A stretch of 64,000 nucleotides of DNA from assembly GCF_002252665.1 (NCBI RefSeq), contig NZ_NQKZ01000006.1, positions 1 through 64,000 of the forward strand, in the 5' to 3' direction. Origin of the DNA: Synechococcus sp. 8F6 (GTDB lineage Bacteria > Cyanobacteriota > Cyanobacteriia > PCC-6307 > Cyanobiaceae). The translations under genes were made by a program, and so were the position numbers. Below the pieces are notes generated by a model. That model saw only the letters and a list, made by a program, of their open reading frames with translations. It made no database searches and was not told the DNA's origin. This document shows positions 28,236-36,622 of the stretch, one piece after another. The stretch's first letter is position 1. Each line of letters starts with the position of its first letter.

Positions 28236-29227
28236 GCGCTCTGGAAGGGGTTGGCTGGCATGCCGACCTCCAGCCCCAGGGCCAGGTCGTCGAGGCGTTC
28301 ACGCTCCTCGGCAGACAGCGACCAGGTGAGCGCAGCTGCCGCATCGTCCACCTGGTCGGGGCGGCGCAGGCCGGGGATCGGCATGGCGCCGTGGGCCCGA
28401 CACCAGTTGAGGGCCACGGCAGACAAGCTGGCAGCATGGCTGGCGGCGATTCGGCCCATTTCTGCCTGGAGCTCCACCAGGGCCGGGCCGAGACGGCGAA
28501 ACAGGGCGCCCCGGGGGCCCATCGGCCAGCTCTGGGCCTGCAGCGGCCGGGCCAACAACCCCAAGGCCAGGGGGCTATAGGCGATCAGGCGGATGCCCAG
28601 CTCGCGGCACAGCTCGGCCACGCCGCCGGGCCGGATCGGATCAGGGGCCAGCAACGACAGCTGCACCTGCAGGCTGCTCAGCGCCACGCCCCGCTCGGCG
28701 AGCCGGCGGTGCACAGCCCGCAGCCGCAGCGGACCCATGTTGGACACCCCCAGGGCTCCCGCCTCACCCTGCTCCACCAGATCGGCCAAGCCCTCGAGCA
28801 GGGGGGCCTCCTGCCAGGGCGCATAGCGGGCGGTGCTCCAGTGGAGCTGCACCAGGTCGATGCGACCGCCAAGGCGCTGCTTCGAGGCGGCGAAACCCCG
28901 CTGGTAGCCGCGCCGCCCGAGCCGCCAGGGGAAGGGGGCCAACTTGGTGGCCAGGCACAGCCTGTCCCGCTGCTGGGGAGGCAGGGCGGCGCTGAAGCGG
29001 CCCAACAAAGCCTCGCTGCGACCGTTGAAACGGCCAGTGCCGTAGGAGTCGGCGGTGTCGAACACCTGCAGACCGCAGGCCACGGCCCGCTGGAATGTGG
29101 CCTCCAGAACGGGATCCTGGCTGGGGTCGTATCCCCAGAGCAACTGGTTCCCCCAGGCCCAGGTGCCCACACCAATCCCGGGCGCCGAGCCCTCCGCTCC
29201 GCCAACATCAGCCCACGGATGCGCCAT
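28232..29227 (-). CDS. Aldo/keto reductase
   Basis: A 331-residue NADPH-dependent oxidoreductase with the TIM-barrel family marks: GIGVGTWAWGNQ at the start, QVFDTADSYGTGRF (catalytic Asp and Tyr), ATKLAPFPWR (Lys), VQLHWSTARY (His) and the late nucleotide-site region IPGLRRPDQVDDAAAAL. ATG at 29227 (MAHPWADVGG) is used; the frame continues upstream without similarity. The substrate is unknown; the Kv-beta-like class is common in plants and cyanobacteria. Confidence 0.9.
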   Translation of the reverse strand: MAHPWADVGGAEGSAPGIGVGTWAWGNQLLWGYDPSQDPVLEATFQRAVACGLQVFDTADSYGTGRFNGRSEALLGRFSAALPPQQRDRLCLATKLAPFPWRLGRRGYQRGFAASKQRLGGRIDLVQLHWSTARYAPWQEAPLLEGLADLVEQGEAGALGVSNMGPLRLRAVHRRLAERGVALSSLQVQLSLLAPDPIRPGGVAELCRELGIRLIAYSPLALGLLARPLQAQSWPMGPRGALFRRLGPALVELQAEMGRIAASHAASLSAVALNWCRAHGAMPIPGLRRPDQVDDAAAALTWSLSAEERERLDDLALGLEVGMPANPFQSA

Positions 29228-29260
29228 GGTGGACTGCAGTGCCTGCGGTGCTGCCCCACG

Positions 29261-29428
29261 ATGCCTGATGTTCCCAACCCTGGCACCACCAACCCAGGCG
29301 CCACCGACAACCGGGCCCCGGCCACAAGCGATCCAGCACCCGAGCCCATTCTTTGCCAACACTGCGGGCGCACCGCCAGCAACGGCATCAGCTGCCAGGG
29401 CAGCTGCGTGGCTGACTCGGGCTACTGA
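29261..29428 (+). CDS. Small cysteine-rich protein (55 residues)
   Basis: A 55-residue protein, MPDVPNPGTTNPGATDN at the start and a compact cysteine-rich end: ILCQHCGRTASNGISCQGSC plus VADSGY. Four cysteines (C32, C35, C45, C49) in CxxC and CxxxC spacing suggest metal binding. The N-terminal 30 residues are Pro/Ala/Thr-rich. It is divergent from the reductase. The pattern looks like a conserved picocyanobacterial small protein, from memory rather than a search. Confidence 0.6.
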   Translation: MPDVPNPGTTNPGATDNRAPATSDPAPEPILCQHCGRTASNGISCQGSCVADSGY

Positions 29429-29444
29429 GCCACCCCCTGGGCTG

Positions 29445-29966
29445 ATGCCTCTCCTGCTGCCGATTCACCGCCTGCCGGCCCGCCTGGCCGTGGTGCTGGT
29501 CCTGAGCCTGGACGGCGCCGTGCAGGCGGAAGGGTTCGGGCGCTGGGACACCAAACTGCGCGATTGCTCCCTGCTCCAAGGGCGGATGGAGTTGCCCCTG
29601 CAGGCCCAACAGCAAACCTGCCAACGGCTGCGGCTCGAGCAAAACATGGAGGGTCTGCTGAGCGTGCGGCTGATCCAACCGTCGGCCCACCAGCGCTTCG
29701 GCAGCCAGACCCTGGTCTTCGGTGGTGTGCTGGCCGAAGGGCAGCAGACGATGCGCTGCAACACCAATGGCGAATGCCAACCCCGCTGGCCGATCCGCCT
29801 GGAGGTGGCCACCGTGGCCAGCAGCCTGGCCGATGACCAAGGGGTGGCACCGACCCTGCCGACGGCCCAACTGGCCCGGGGGAGCTGCCTGCTGGAGCGC
29901 CGCGCCCTGCAGTGTCAGGCCCGCGACCAGAACGGCCACTTCTGGGAGGCCAAGGCCCGGCACTGA
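29445..29966 (+). CDS. Secreted hypothetical protein
   Basis: A 173-residue protein with a signal peptide at residues 1-26 (PARLAVVLVLSLDGAVQA). The mature part starts EGFGRWDTKLRDCSLLQGRM and contains six cysteines (for example QQTCQRLRLEQ, MRCNTNGECQPRW, GSCLLERRALQC), which could form disulfides in the periplasm. No known domain is recognised. The ATG at 29445 fits the signal peptide; it lies 16 bases after the small Cys-rich gene, so the two may be cotranscribed. Confidence 0.7.
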   Translation: MPLLLPIHRLPARLAVVLVLSLDGAVQAEGFGRWDTKLRDCSLLQGRMELPLQAQQQTCQRLRLEQNMEGLLSVRLIQPSAHQRFGSQTLVFGGVLAEGQQTMRCNTNGECQPRWPIRLEVATVASSLADDQGVAPTLPTAQLARGSCLLERRALQCQARDQNGHFWEAKARH

Positions 29967-29969
29967 TCC

Positions 29970-30007
29970 GTCGTGCTGGGTGTGCGCGCATGAACACCCA
30001 GCACGAC
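29970..30007 (+). terminator. 14-bp perfect hairpin after the secreted hypothetical
   Basis: GTCGTGCTGGGTGT, a 10-base loop, ACACCCAGCACGAC. It starts 3 bases after the gene stop. The T-tract behind it is poor, so it may be a terminator or an mRNA-stabilising structure. Confidence 0.6.
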
Positions 30008-30073
30008 AACGACCGTTTCTAGGCAGAAATACTCAGTATCTTTATCTTGTCGTGATGAGCGACGGGAGACCTG

Positions 30074-30108
30074 TCCCTGGCGGAGTCGAACACGCTAGGG
30101 ATTTTTTT
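30074..30108 (+). terminator. Second terminator hairpin with T7 tract; possible end of a small RNA
   Basis: TCCCTGGCG, a 10-base loop, CGCTAGGGA (one G-U pair), followed by seven T. No gene ends nearby except the one already followed by the hairpin at 29970. A short transcript starting between 30010 and 30050 is possible; a palindrome ATACT-C-AGTAT lies at 30029-30039. Confidence 0.7.
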
Positions 30109-30296
30109 GTGACTAATTCTTGCGCCTGCTCACGTCAGACCCGCTGTCCTGACTTGGATTCACACGGTGGAGGAGTTCGACCCTTCATCGCTTGAGGAAG
30201 CGGGCGGAAGGTTGGTTCCCGTCGCCGCCGCCCTGTTCCTCCCTCTTGCCTAGAACCTCATTCCAATCGGCACTGGGGCGGTGTTCGCCGGATCTC
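30109..30296. other. Gene-free stretch
   Basis: About 190 bases with no supported gene and no hairpin or repeat worth noting. It separates the possible small RNA from the small secreted protein gene on the minus strand. Confidence 0.4.
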
Positions 30297-30428
30297 CTAC
30301 TTCCTGCTGCCTTCCAGATCCGTGTCGGATCCGTTCTGGTGGCCGTTCAGGTGCTTCTCGCAAGCGTTGACGGTTGTGCCGATCAGCAGGGTCGCAGCGG
30401 TGAGAGCAAGGAGCAGCAGGCGCTTCAT
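30297..30428 (-). CDS. Very small secreted protein (43 residues)
   Basis: The frame encodes a clear signal sequence, MKRLLLLALTAATLLIGTTV, with NACEKHLNGHQNGSDTDLEG following. After cleavage near residue 22 only about 20 polar residues with one cysteine would remain. ATG at 30428. No strong ribosome-binding site is visible. The typical K-R-L6 signal pattern supports a real small protein, but the evidence is thin. Confidence 0.45.
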   Translation of the reverse strand: MKRLLLLALTAATLLIGTTVNACEKHLNGHQNGSDTDLEGSRK

Positions 30429-30543
30429 CGGTTCTGGGGGAGTGCCCTCAGGATATGGGCGGTTGTGCTGGGGTGCCTGGAGTGTTGCAGGGCGCTCACC
30501 GATCAAGCCAGCAAAAAATGACCAGCTCTCGCGGTCAATAAAG

Positions 30544-30614
30544 AGGCGGCACCCAGATTCGAACTGGGGGTAAAGGATTTGCAATCCTCTGCCTTACCAC
30601 TTGGCCATGCCGCC
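30544..30614 (-). tRNA. tRNA-Cys (GCA)
   Basis: On the minus strand the sequence begins GGCGGCATGGCCAAGTGGTA and folds into a full cloverleaf. The anticodon loop TTGCAAA gives GCA, the T-arm has GTTCGAATC, the acceptor stem pairs GGCGGCA with TGCCGCC, and the discriminator base is U, as expected for tRNA-Cys. CCA is not encoded. Confidence 0.95.
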
Positions 30615-30658
30615 GCACAGGGAGCAAACTCCCTGCAGCGGATCGTATCAGCCATGGC

Positions 30659-31909
30659 ATGTCCTCCCGTCTGCTGGTTCTGAGCAACGGCCACGGGGAG
30701 GATCTGATCGCCCAGCGCGTGCTGCAGGCCCTGCGGCAGCGGCGGCCCGATCTGATCGTGCGGGTGCTGCCCCTGGTCGGGCTGGGGGAGGCCTTCGCCG
30801 CCGACGAAGCCGCTGGCCATCTGCAGCGGCTCGGCCCCCAGCTGCAGCTCCCCAGCGGCGGCTTCAGCAACCAGAGCCTGCGGGGCCTGGCTCGCGACCT
30901 GGCCGCCGGCCTGCCCCTGCTGAGCTGGCGGCAGCTACGCCTGGTGCGCGCCTGGGCCCGCCAGGGCGATCCGGTGCTGGCCGTCGGCGACCTGCTGCCC
31001 CTGCTGCTGGCCTGGAGCAGCGGCGGCCGTTTCGGCTTCATCGGCACCCCCAAGAGCGACTGCACCTGGGCCTCGCCAGGGCCACCCGGCTGGCGCCCCT
31101 CGCCCCTGGCGGATGCCTACCACCGCTGCAAAGGCAGCGAATGGGATCCGTGGGAATGGGCCGTGATGGGCAGCCGGCGCTGCCGGCTCGTGGCCGTGCG
31201 CGACCGGCTCACCGCCCGGGGGCTGCGCCGCCATGGGGTGGCAGCCCTGGCTCCAGGAAACCCAATGATGGATGGCTTCCCCCACGCCCCTCTGCCGGCC
31301 TGGCTGCAGAGCCAACGGCGCCTGATCCTGCTGGCCGGCAGCCGCCTGCCCGAAGCCCTCGGCAATGCCCGCCGGCTGCTGGGCTGCCTGGCGCTGTGGC
31401 AGCCGTTGCAGCACACCGTGGTGCTGGTGGCCTCAGGCTCGATCCCCAGCGCGGAAGCCTGGGCCCAGCTCCTAGAGAGTGGGGGCTTCACCGCGATGCC
31501 CCTGAGCGCGGAAGCGGCCGCCATCGGCGCCAGCGCCAGCTGGGGAAGGGGCCGCTGGCAGCTGCTGCTGGGCCAGCACAGCTTCAGCCGCTGGGCGAGC
31601 TGGGCCGAACTGGGCCTGGCTACCGCCGGCACCGCCACCGAACAACTGGCGGGGCTGGGGGTGCCGTCGCTGTCGCTGCCGGGCCCAGGTCCGCAGTTCA
31701 AGGCGGGCTTTGCCCGCCGCCAGAGCCGGCTGCTCGGCGGTGCCGTGCAGCCCTGCCAGAGCCCGGAGCAACTGGTCCGGCGGCTGCAGGAGTTGCTCGA
31801 GGATCCCCACGAACGGGCGCGGCGCGCAGCCTGGGGCCGCCGCCGCATGGGGCCAGCCGGCGGCAGCGCTCGGCTGGCTGCGTTGGTGGAGCAGCGCCTG
31901 CTGGGATGA
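30659..31909 (+). CDS. Lipid-A-disaccharide synthase-related protein (LpxB-like, TIGR03492 type)
   Basis: A 416-residue glycosyltransferase-like protein found in cyanobacteria. It starts SSRLLVLSNGHGEDLIAQRV, has FSNQSLRGLARDLAAGLPLL, GDLLPLLLAWSSG and FIGTPKSDCTW, and a C-terminal half with LGLATAGTATEQLAGLGVPS followed by LSLPGPGPQFKAGFARRQ, the nucleotide-sugar side. It resembles LpxB in outline but is a separate family; the substrate is unknown. The ATG is 45 bases from the tRNA-Cys 5' end on the opposite strand. Confidence 0.85.
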   Translation: MSSRLLVLSNGHGEDLIAQRVLQALRQRRPDLIVRVLPLVGLGEAFAADEAAGHLQRLGPQLQLPSGGFSNQSLRGLARDLAAGLPLLSWRQLRLVRAWARQGDPVLAVGDLLPLLLAWSSGGRFGFIGTPKSDCTWASPGPPGWRPSPLADAYHRCKGSEWDPWEWAVMGSRRCRLVAVRDRLTARGLRRHGVAALAPGNPMMDGFPHAPLPAWLQSQRRLILLAGSRLPEALGNARRLLGCLALWQPLQHTVVLVASGSIPSAEAWAQLLESGGFTAMPLSAEAAAIGASASWGRGRWQLLLGQHSFSRWASWAELGLATAGTATEQLAGLGVPSLSLPGPGPQFKAGFARRQSRLLGGAVQPCQSPEQLVRRLQELLEDPHERARRAAWGRRRMGPAGGSARLAALVEQRLLG

Positions 31910-31937
31910 TGCGGCCATCCTCTGCCTTTGCGCTGCC

Positions 31938-32195
31938 ATGGCCGGCATTCCTGATCGGGCCTACAACGCCTCCTGCGGCAAGCTCGCCAGCCAGTTGGGC
32001 ATCAGCCTGGCGGCCGCCCGCCGCAAGGTGGATGTGAAGGCCTCCCAGCAGGGGCTGCGGGAGACAGCCGCCAAGCTGACCCTGGCCGAGCAGATGCTGG
32101 CAGAAGCCCAATCCAGCGGCACCAACAACCACGACCTGCTCACCTCCCTGCTCGAAGCGGTGGGCAACGACGAGAACTTCATGGTTGAAGACTGA
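31938..32195 (+). CDS. Small hypothetical protein with helical repeats
   Basis: An 85-residue soluble protein (MAGIPDRAYNASCGKLASQL). Residues about 12-60 look like two or three helices (SQLGISLAAARRKVDVKASQ, GLRETAAKLTLAEQMLAEAQ), followed by an acidic tail. It lies 28 bases after the LpxB-like gene on the same strand. No family is recognised. Confidence 0.6.
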   Translation: MAGIPDRAYNASCGKLASQLGISLAAARRKVDVKASQQGLRETAAKLTLAEQMLAEAQSSGTNNHDLLTSLLEAVGNDENFMVED

Positions 32196-32229
32196 ATCGT
32201 CGAAGACTGACGCGCCGCCCAGGCGTGGC

Positions 32230-32907
32230 TCAGCGGTTGCCGCCGGTGGAGTGCTCGAACAGCAGGTGGAAGCGCTGGCGATCGAGATCGGCGAACACCG
32301 GAAGACAGCCGAAGCAGCGCTGAGCCAACTCCCAGCGCTCCTCGCGCTTGAGCATGGTTTCCAGCCGGTCCCGGGCCGGCAGCAGGTAGCGCACATCCCC
32401 GGCGGCATAGGCCAACTGGGCATCGGAGAGATCTTCAACCCGGCCCCAGTCGGAGCTCTGGGCCTGCTTGTCGAGCTCAACGCCCACCAACTCCTGCACC
32501 ACCTCCTTGAGACCGTGGCGAGGGCTGTAGGTGCGGCCCAGGCGGCTGGCCACCTTGGTGCAGAAGATCGGGTTCACCGTGATGCCGAGGTTTTCGGCCA
32601 GGGCGGCCACATCGAAGCGGGCGAAGTGGAACACCTTCTCGATCGCCGGGTTTTCCATCAGCGCCTGGAGCCGGGGCGCCTCGCTCTGGCCCCGGGCCAG
32701 ACGGATGCAGCACACGTTGTCGTGGTCGTCGCAGATCTGCACCAGGCAGAGGCGATCGCGGCCGTGGATCAGGCCCATGGCTTCGGTGTCCACCGCGAGG
32801 GCCCGCGCACCGGCAAACAGGGCGGCCCACTCCGCGTCGAGGTCAGCATCGAACACGGCGAAGCGTGCAAGGGCCGGCAGGTTGCTGGGGGCGGACGGGG
32901 CGGCCAT
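32230..32907 (-). CDS. rnd: Ribonuclease D-like 3'-5' exonuclease
   Basis: A 225-residue DEDDy exonuclease: ALAVDTEAMGLIHGRDRLCL (DE pair), EKVFHFARFDVAALAENLG (second Asp), RHGLKEVVQELVG and LAYAAGDVRYLLPARDRL (Tyr/Asp). It lacks the HRDC domain of E. coli RNase D, as is usual for this short cyanobacterial form. ATG at 32907 is chosen; the 20 codons upstream have no similarity. Confidence 0.92.
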   Translation of the reverse strand: MAAPSAPSNLPALARFAVFDADLDAEWAALFAGARALAVDTEAMGLIHGRDRLCLVQICDDHDNVCCIRLARGQSEAPRLQALMENPAIEKVFHFARFDVAALAENLGITVNPIFCTKVASRLGRTYSPRHGLKEVVQELVGVELDKQAQSSDWGRVEDLSDAQLAYAAGDVRYLLPARDRLETMLKREERWELAQRCFGCLPVFADLDRQRFHLLFEHSTGGNR

Positions 32908-32975
32908 GCGGAGGGAACAAGTGCGCCCCCATGCTGGCAAGCCACGGCCCCCCGGCTGGCGGCACAATGGGGGGG

Positions 32976-33527
32976 ATGGCCAACCTCGGCTCCACCCTGC
33001 TGCTCACCCTGCTCCTGGCCATTGGCCTGGTGTTCTTTTTGCGGGCTGCCAGCAAAGACCGCACCACCGTGGTGGACGTGCGCTCGTCGCGGCCGCCTCT
33101 GGAGGTGCTGACCCGGCTCACCGAGTGGCTGCAGCAGCGCGGCTGGCAGACCGAATCGAGTGATCCAGAGCGGCGTCACCTGCGCTTCCGCGCCGAAGTC
33201 GCCGCCAGCCCCTGGCTGGCTGTTCTGCTGTCGGTGCTCGGGGCCGTGGGGGCCGCCTGCCTCGGGCTGGTTCTGCGGCAATTGCTGCCCCAACTGGGCT
33301 GGTGGCCGCTGCTGCTGGCGCTGCTGGGCCCGGCGGCGGGCCTGATCTACCGCAACCGGGCGATGCGGGCCGAAACCCTGGAGCTGCGCCTGATCAGCCA
33401 CGACAGCGCCACCGGCAGTGCCCTGCGGCTGCGGGCCCACCGCGACGAGCTGATCGCCCTTGAGCTGGAACTGGGCCCCCAGCTGGGTCTGTTCAGCGAC
33501 GGCAAGCTGCTCAGCTCCCCCATCTAG
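32976..33527 (+). CDS. CCB-like membrane protein (cofactor assembly of complex C candidate)
   Basis: A 183-residue protein with one N-terminal membrane helix (STLLLTLLLAIGLVFFLRAA) and two central ones (PWLAVLLSVLGAVGAACLGL and WWPLLLALLGPAAGLIY). Between them is a soluble part, RTTVVDVRSSRPPLEVLTRL. This arrangement fits the CCB2/CCB4-like proteins that attach heme c' to cytochrome b6 in thylakoids; the assignment rests on memory of the family and is moderate. ATG at 32976. Divergent from rnd. Confidence 0.65.
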   Translation: MANLGSTLLLTLLLAIGLVFFLRAASKDRTTVVDVRSSRPPLEVLTRLTEWLQQRGWQTESSDPERRHLRFRAEVAASPWLAVLLSVLGAVGAACLGLVLRQLLPQLGWWPLLLALLGPAAGLIYRNRAMRAETLELRLISHDSATGSALRLRAHRDELIALELELGPQLGLFSDGKLLSSPI

Positions 33528-33546
33528 CCCTTCCACCAGCCCAGCC

Positions 33547-34371
33547 ATGGATCGACGTCGGTGGGTTGGTGCCGTGTTGCTTGGGGCCCTCACCCTGGGC
33601 TCCGCCGCCGCCGCCCAGGCCCCGCTGCTGGCCAACCTGGATCCCCTGACGGGCCCCCGCAGCCGGCTGAGCAAAGACTGGGTGGGCCAGGTTCCCGTGC
33701 CCAGCCGCACCGAAATCCTCGTGCTGGCCGGCCATGCCGACTCCCAGGGGATCGGCGGAGCCGGCACGGCGGGCGCCGCGGTCGATCTTGCCGGGGCCGC
33801 CCCGATGCAGCCCGGCATCCGCGATGAGCTCTACTGGAACCTGCTCACCGCCAAGGCGGTGGTGGCCCTGGGGCAGCAGCGCGGCCTGGCGATCCGCTTC
33901 TACGAACCACCCCTGCGCACGATCGCCAACGCCGACGATCCCCGCACCAACTGGAGCGTGGGCAAGGCCCATGCGGAGGCCGGTGGCTATGCCCTCGAGA
34001 TCCACTACGACGCCTACGGCCCCGACGGGGTGGGGTCGGGCCTGATCCCACCGCTGCATCGCGCGCCCAGCCGCCTCGACGAAAGCCTTGCGCTCGCCTT
34101 TGGCCCCTACCCCCTGCTTTACCGCAACGGCCTCGGGGCCCCCAGACGTGGAATTGCCATCCTGGAGATCGGCAAGCTGGAGGGCAGCCTGGAGGCGGCC
34201 CTACGCAATCCCCGCAGCCGCGATGCAGCGATCGCCGCGATTGCCGAGCGGGTGGTGAGTGCGCTGCAGCAGGGCCTTGAGCCAGCAGGTGTGGCGATCA
34301 GTCCACCGCCTGATGGGGGGCGCAGCGCCCCACAAGCGAGCCGTCCTTCAACCAATCCTGGGGGCGAGTGA
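33547..34371 (+). CDS. N-acetylmuramoyl-L-alanine amidase-like protein
   Basis: A 274-residue protein with an N-terminal signal-like segment ([19 protein letters not shown]). The later sequence has an Amidase_3-like pattern: [16 protein letters not shown] (first zinc His), [20 protein letters not shown] (second His site) and [14 protein letters not shown] (Glu region). It probably acts on peptidoglycan in the periplasm. The last 74 bases overlap the end of hemF on the other strand. Confidence 0.65.
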   Translation: MDRRRWVGAVLLGALTLGSAAAAQAPLLANLDPLTGPRSRLSKDWVGQVPVPSRTEILVLAGHADSQGIGGAGTAGAAVDLAGAAPMQPGIRDELYWNLLTAKAVVALGQQRGLAIRFYEPPLRTIANADDPRTNWSVGKAHAEAGGYALEIHYDAYGPDGVGSGLIPPLHRAPSRLDESLALAFGPYPLLYRNGLGAPRRGIAILEIGKLEGSLEAALRNPRSRDAAIAAIAERVVSALQQGLEPAGVAISPPPDGGRSAPQASRPSTNPGGE

Positions 34372-35404
34372 ACAGGTCGGTGAGCAGGGCCTCGCGGCTG
34401 CCAGGTTCTGGCTGGTAGCCGTATTCCCAGCGCACCAGCGGGGGTAGCGACATCAAAATCGACTCAGTGCGGCCATTGGTCTGCAAGCCGAAGATCGTGC
34501 CCCGATCGAACACCAGGTTGAACTCCACATAGCGGCCGCGCCGGTAGAGCTGGAAGTCGCGCTCGCGGGTGCTGAAGGGGGTGAACTGGCGCTTCTCGGC
34601 GATGGGCACATAGCTCGGCAGGAAGGCATTGCCGCAGGCGGAGGCCAGCTGGAACAACTGCTCCCAGCTCTGGTTCACCGCACCAACGGCCTGGCTGGCG
34701 GCCGCGGCCGGGCCACTCGGGTTCTGGCCCTTGTAGAGGACGCCGCGTGGATCCTGGTAGTCGTAAAAGATGCCGCCCACACCACGGGTTTCGCCGCGGT
34801 GCTTGAGGAAGAAGTATTCATCGCACCAGGGCTTGAACACCTCGTAATAGGCGGGGTTCACGCTGTCGCAGGCCCCCTTGAGGGTGCGGTGGAAATGCTT
34901 GGCGTCTTCCAGGAAGGGGTAGTAGGGGGTGAGGTCGGCGCCGCCACCAAACCACCACACCGGGCCCGCCTCGAAGTAGCGGTAGTTGAGGTGAACGGTG
35001 GGGATGTAGGGGTTGCGGGGGTGCAGCACCATCGAGGTGCCGGTGGCAAACCAGCGGTGGCCCTTGGCCTCGGGCCGCTGGCTCAGGATCGAGGGGGGCA
35101 GCTCGGAGCCTTCCACCTCGGAGAAATTGACGCCGCCCTGCTCAAACACGCGGCCCTGCTTGATCACCCGCGAGCGGCCGCCGCCGCCCTCGGGGCGCAC
35201 CCAGCTCTCCTCTTCAAAACGGCCGACGCCATCGAATTGCTCCAGGCCGGCGCAGATGGAGTCCTGCAGGCCCATCAGCAGAGCCTTGGCCCGCTGGCGC
35301 GAATCGGCCGGCGGGGCCTCCAGGGCCAGCTTGTTTTTGCCACGCGCCAGCAGGGCCTTGAGCATCGACAGTGCGCCGAAAGAGCGCCGGAAAGGTCTCA
35401 CCAT
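34298..35404 (-). CDS. hemF: Oxygen-dependent coproporphyrinogen III oxidase
   Basis: A 368-residue enzyme decarboxylating coproporphyrinogen III to protoporphyrinogen IX. Signature region: [38 protein letters not shown] with [28 protein letters not shown] and [23 protein letters not shown] at 35404 ([10 protein letters not shown]) is preferred; the next possible start is at 35365. It supplies the heme/chlorophyll pathway upstream of hemH. Confidence 0.96.
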   Translation of the reverse strand: MVRPFRRSFGALSMLKALLARGKNKLALEAPPADSRQRAKALLMGLQDSICAGLEQFDGVGRFEEESWVRPEGGGGRSRVIKQGRVFEQGGVNFSEVEGSELPPSILSQRPEAKGHRWFATGTSMVLHPRNPYIPTVHLNYRYFEAGPVWWFGGGADLTPYYPFLEDAKHFHRTLKGACDSVNPAYYEVFKPWCDEYFFLKHRGETRGVGGIFYDYQDPRGVLYKGQNPSGPAAAASQAVGAVNQSWEQLFQLASACGNAFLPSYVPIAEKRQFTPFSTRERDFQLYRRGRYVEFNLVFDRGTIFGLQTNGRTESILMSLPPLVRWEYGYQPEPGSREALLTDLFTRPQDWLKDGSLVGRCAPHQAVD

Positions 35405-35525
35405 TTCAGGCCACCCTCCATCCACACAAGTGTTCGAGAGGGTCTGTCACGGCGAGGCCACAGCGCGGTCACGGTCATGGCTTCGGCCGTGGCCCCTAGG
35501 ATCGCGGGCCTTGTTCACCTCCCCG

Positions 35526-36617
35526 ATGGCTTCTGTGGAGCAGGCCCTTGCCGCCCTCAACGCCGTCCAGGATGCAGGCAGCGGGCGCAGCCTGATGGAG
35601 CTGGGCTGGATTCATGAGCCCCGGCTGGACGGCGATCGAGCCGTGTTCCGGCTGGCCCTACCCGGCTTTGCCCAGAGCCAGCGCGACCGCATTGCCACCG
35701 AGGCCCGAGCCGCCCTGCTCTCCCTCGACGGCGTGAACGACGTACAGATCGAACTGGCCCAACCCGCCGGCTCCGCCCCGATCGGGGCCGCCGGCCATGG
35801 CGCGGGCGGCCAGGGACAACTACCAGAACGCCAGGCCATCCCGGGGGTCCGTCAGGTGATCGCCGTCAGCAGCGGCAAGGGGGGCGTGGGCAAGAGCACG
35901 GTGGCCGTCAACCTGGCCTGCGCCTTGGCCGCCTCCGGGCTGAAGGTCGGCCTGCTGGATGCCGACATCTACGGCCCCAACGCTCCCACCATGCTGGGGG
36001 TGGCTGACCGCACCCCCGAAGTGCGCGGCGAAGGCGCCCACCAGGTGCTCACCCCAATCGAGACCTGTGGCATCGCCATGGTGTCGATGGGGCTGCTGAT
36101 CCAGGAGAACCAACCGGTGATCTGGCGGGGGCCGATGCTCAACGGCATCATCCGCCAGTTTCTCTATCAAGTGGATTGGGGCGAGCGGGATGTGCTGATC
36201 GTGGATCTGCCGCCCGGCACCGGTGACGCCCAGCTCACCATCGCCCAGGCCGTGCCGATGGCCGGGGCGATCATCGTCACCACCCCGCAACAGGTGTCCC
36301 TTGCCGATGCCCGCCGCGGCCTGGCGATGTTCCTGCAGATGGGGGTGACCGTGCTGGGCGTGGTCGAAAACATGAGCGTCTTCATTCCGCCGGATGCTCC
36401 CGACAAGCGCTATGCCCTGTTTGGCAGCGGCGGCGGCGCCCGCCTGGCAGATGAAGCCGGCGTCCCCCTGCTGGCCGAATTACCCCTGGAGATGCCGGTT
36501 CGGGAAGGCGGCGATAGCGGCCGTCCCGTGGTGCTGAGCCATCCCGATTCGGCCAGCGCCCAAACCTTCCTGGCCCTGGCTCAGCGCATCGGGACCGCCC
36601 ACCTGGTGCCAGCCTGA
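35526..36617 (+). CDS. mrp: Mrp/ApbC-family Fe-S cluster carrier ATPase
   Basis: A 363-residue P-loop ATPase. The N-terminal 100 residues are an MIP18/DUF59-like domain; the deviant Walker A GKGGVGKS is at 117-124, followed by VGLLDADIYGPNAPTMLGV, IVDLPPGTGDAQLTIAQ and VENMSVFIPPD. The usual CxxC motif after VENMS is absent, as in some cyanobacterial members. It probably carries Fe-S clusters to target proteins. It is followed by rodA after 5 bases. Confidence 0.93.
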   Translation: MASVEQALAALNAVQDAGSGRSLMELGWIHEPRLDGDRAVFRLALPGFAQSQRDRIATEARAALLSLDGVNDVQIELAQPAGSAPIGAAGHGAGGQGQLPERQAIPGVRQVIAVSSGKGGVGKSTVAVNLACALAASGLKVGLLDADIYGPNAPTMLGVADRTPEVRGEGAHQVLTPIETCGIAMVSMGLLIQENQPVIWRGPMLNGIIRQFLYQVDWGERDVLIVDLPPGTGDAQLTIAQAVPMAGAIIVTTPQQVSLADARRGLAMFLQMGVTVLGVVENMSVFIPPDAPDKRYALFGSGGGARLADEAGVPLLAELPLEMPVREGGDSGRPVVLSHPDSASAQTFLALAQRIGTAHLVPA

Positions 36618-36622
36618 ATCCG

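Noticed and set aside
30029-30108. Yfr1-type small RNA
   Set aside because: The conserved ACTCCTCACAC loop motif of Yfr1 is not present; only an unassigned terminator-bearing segment can be claimed.
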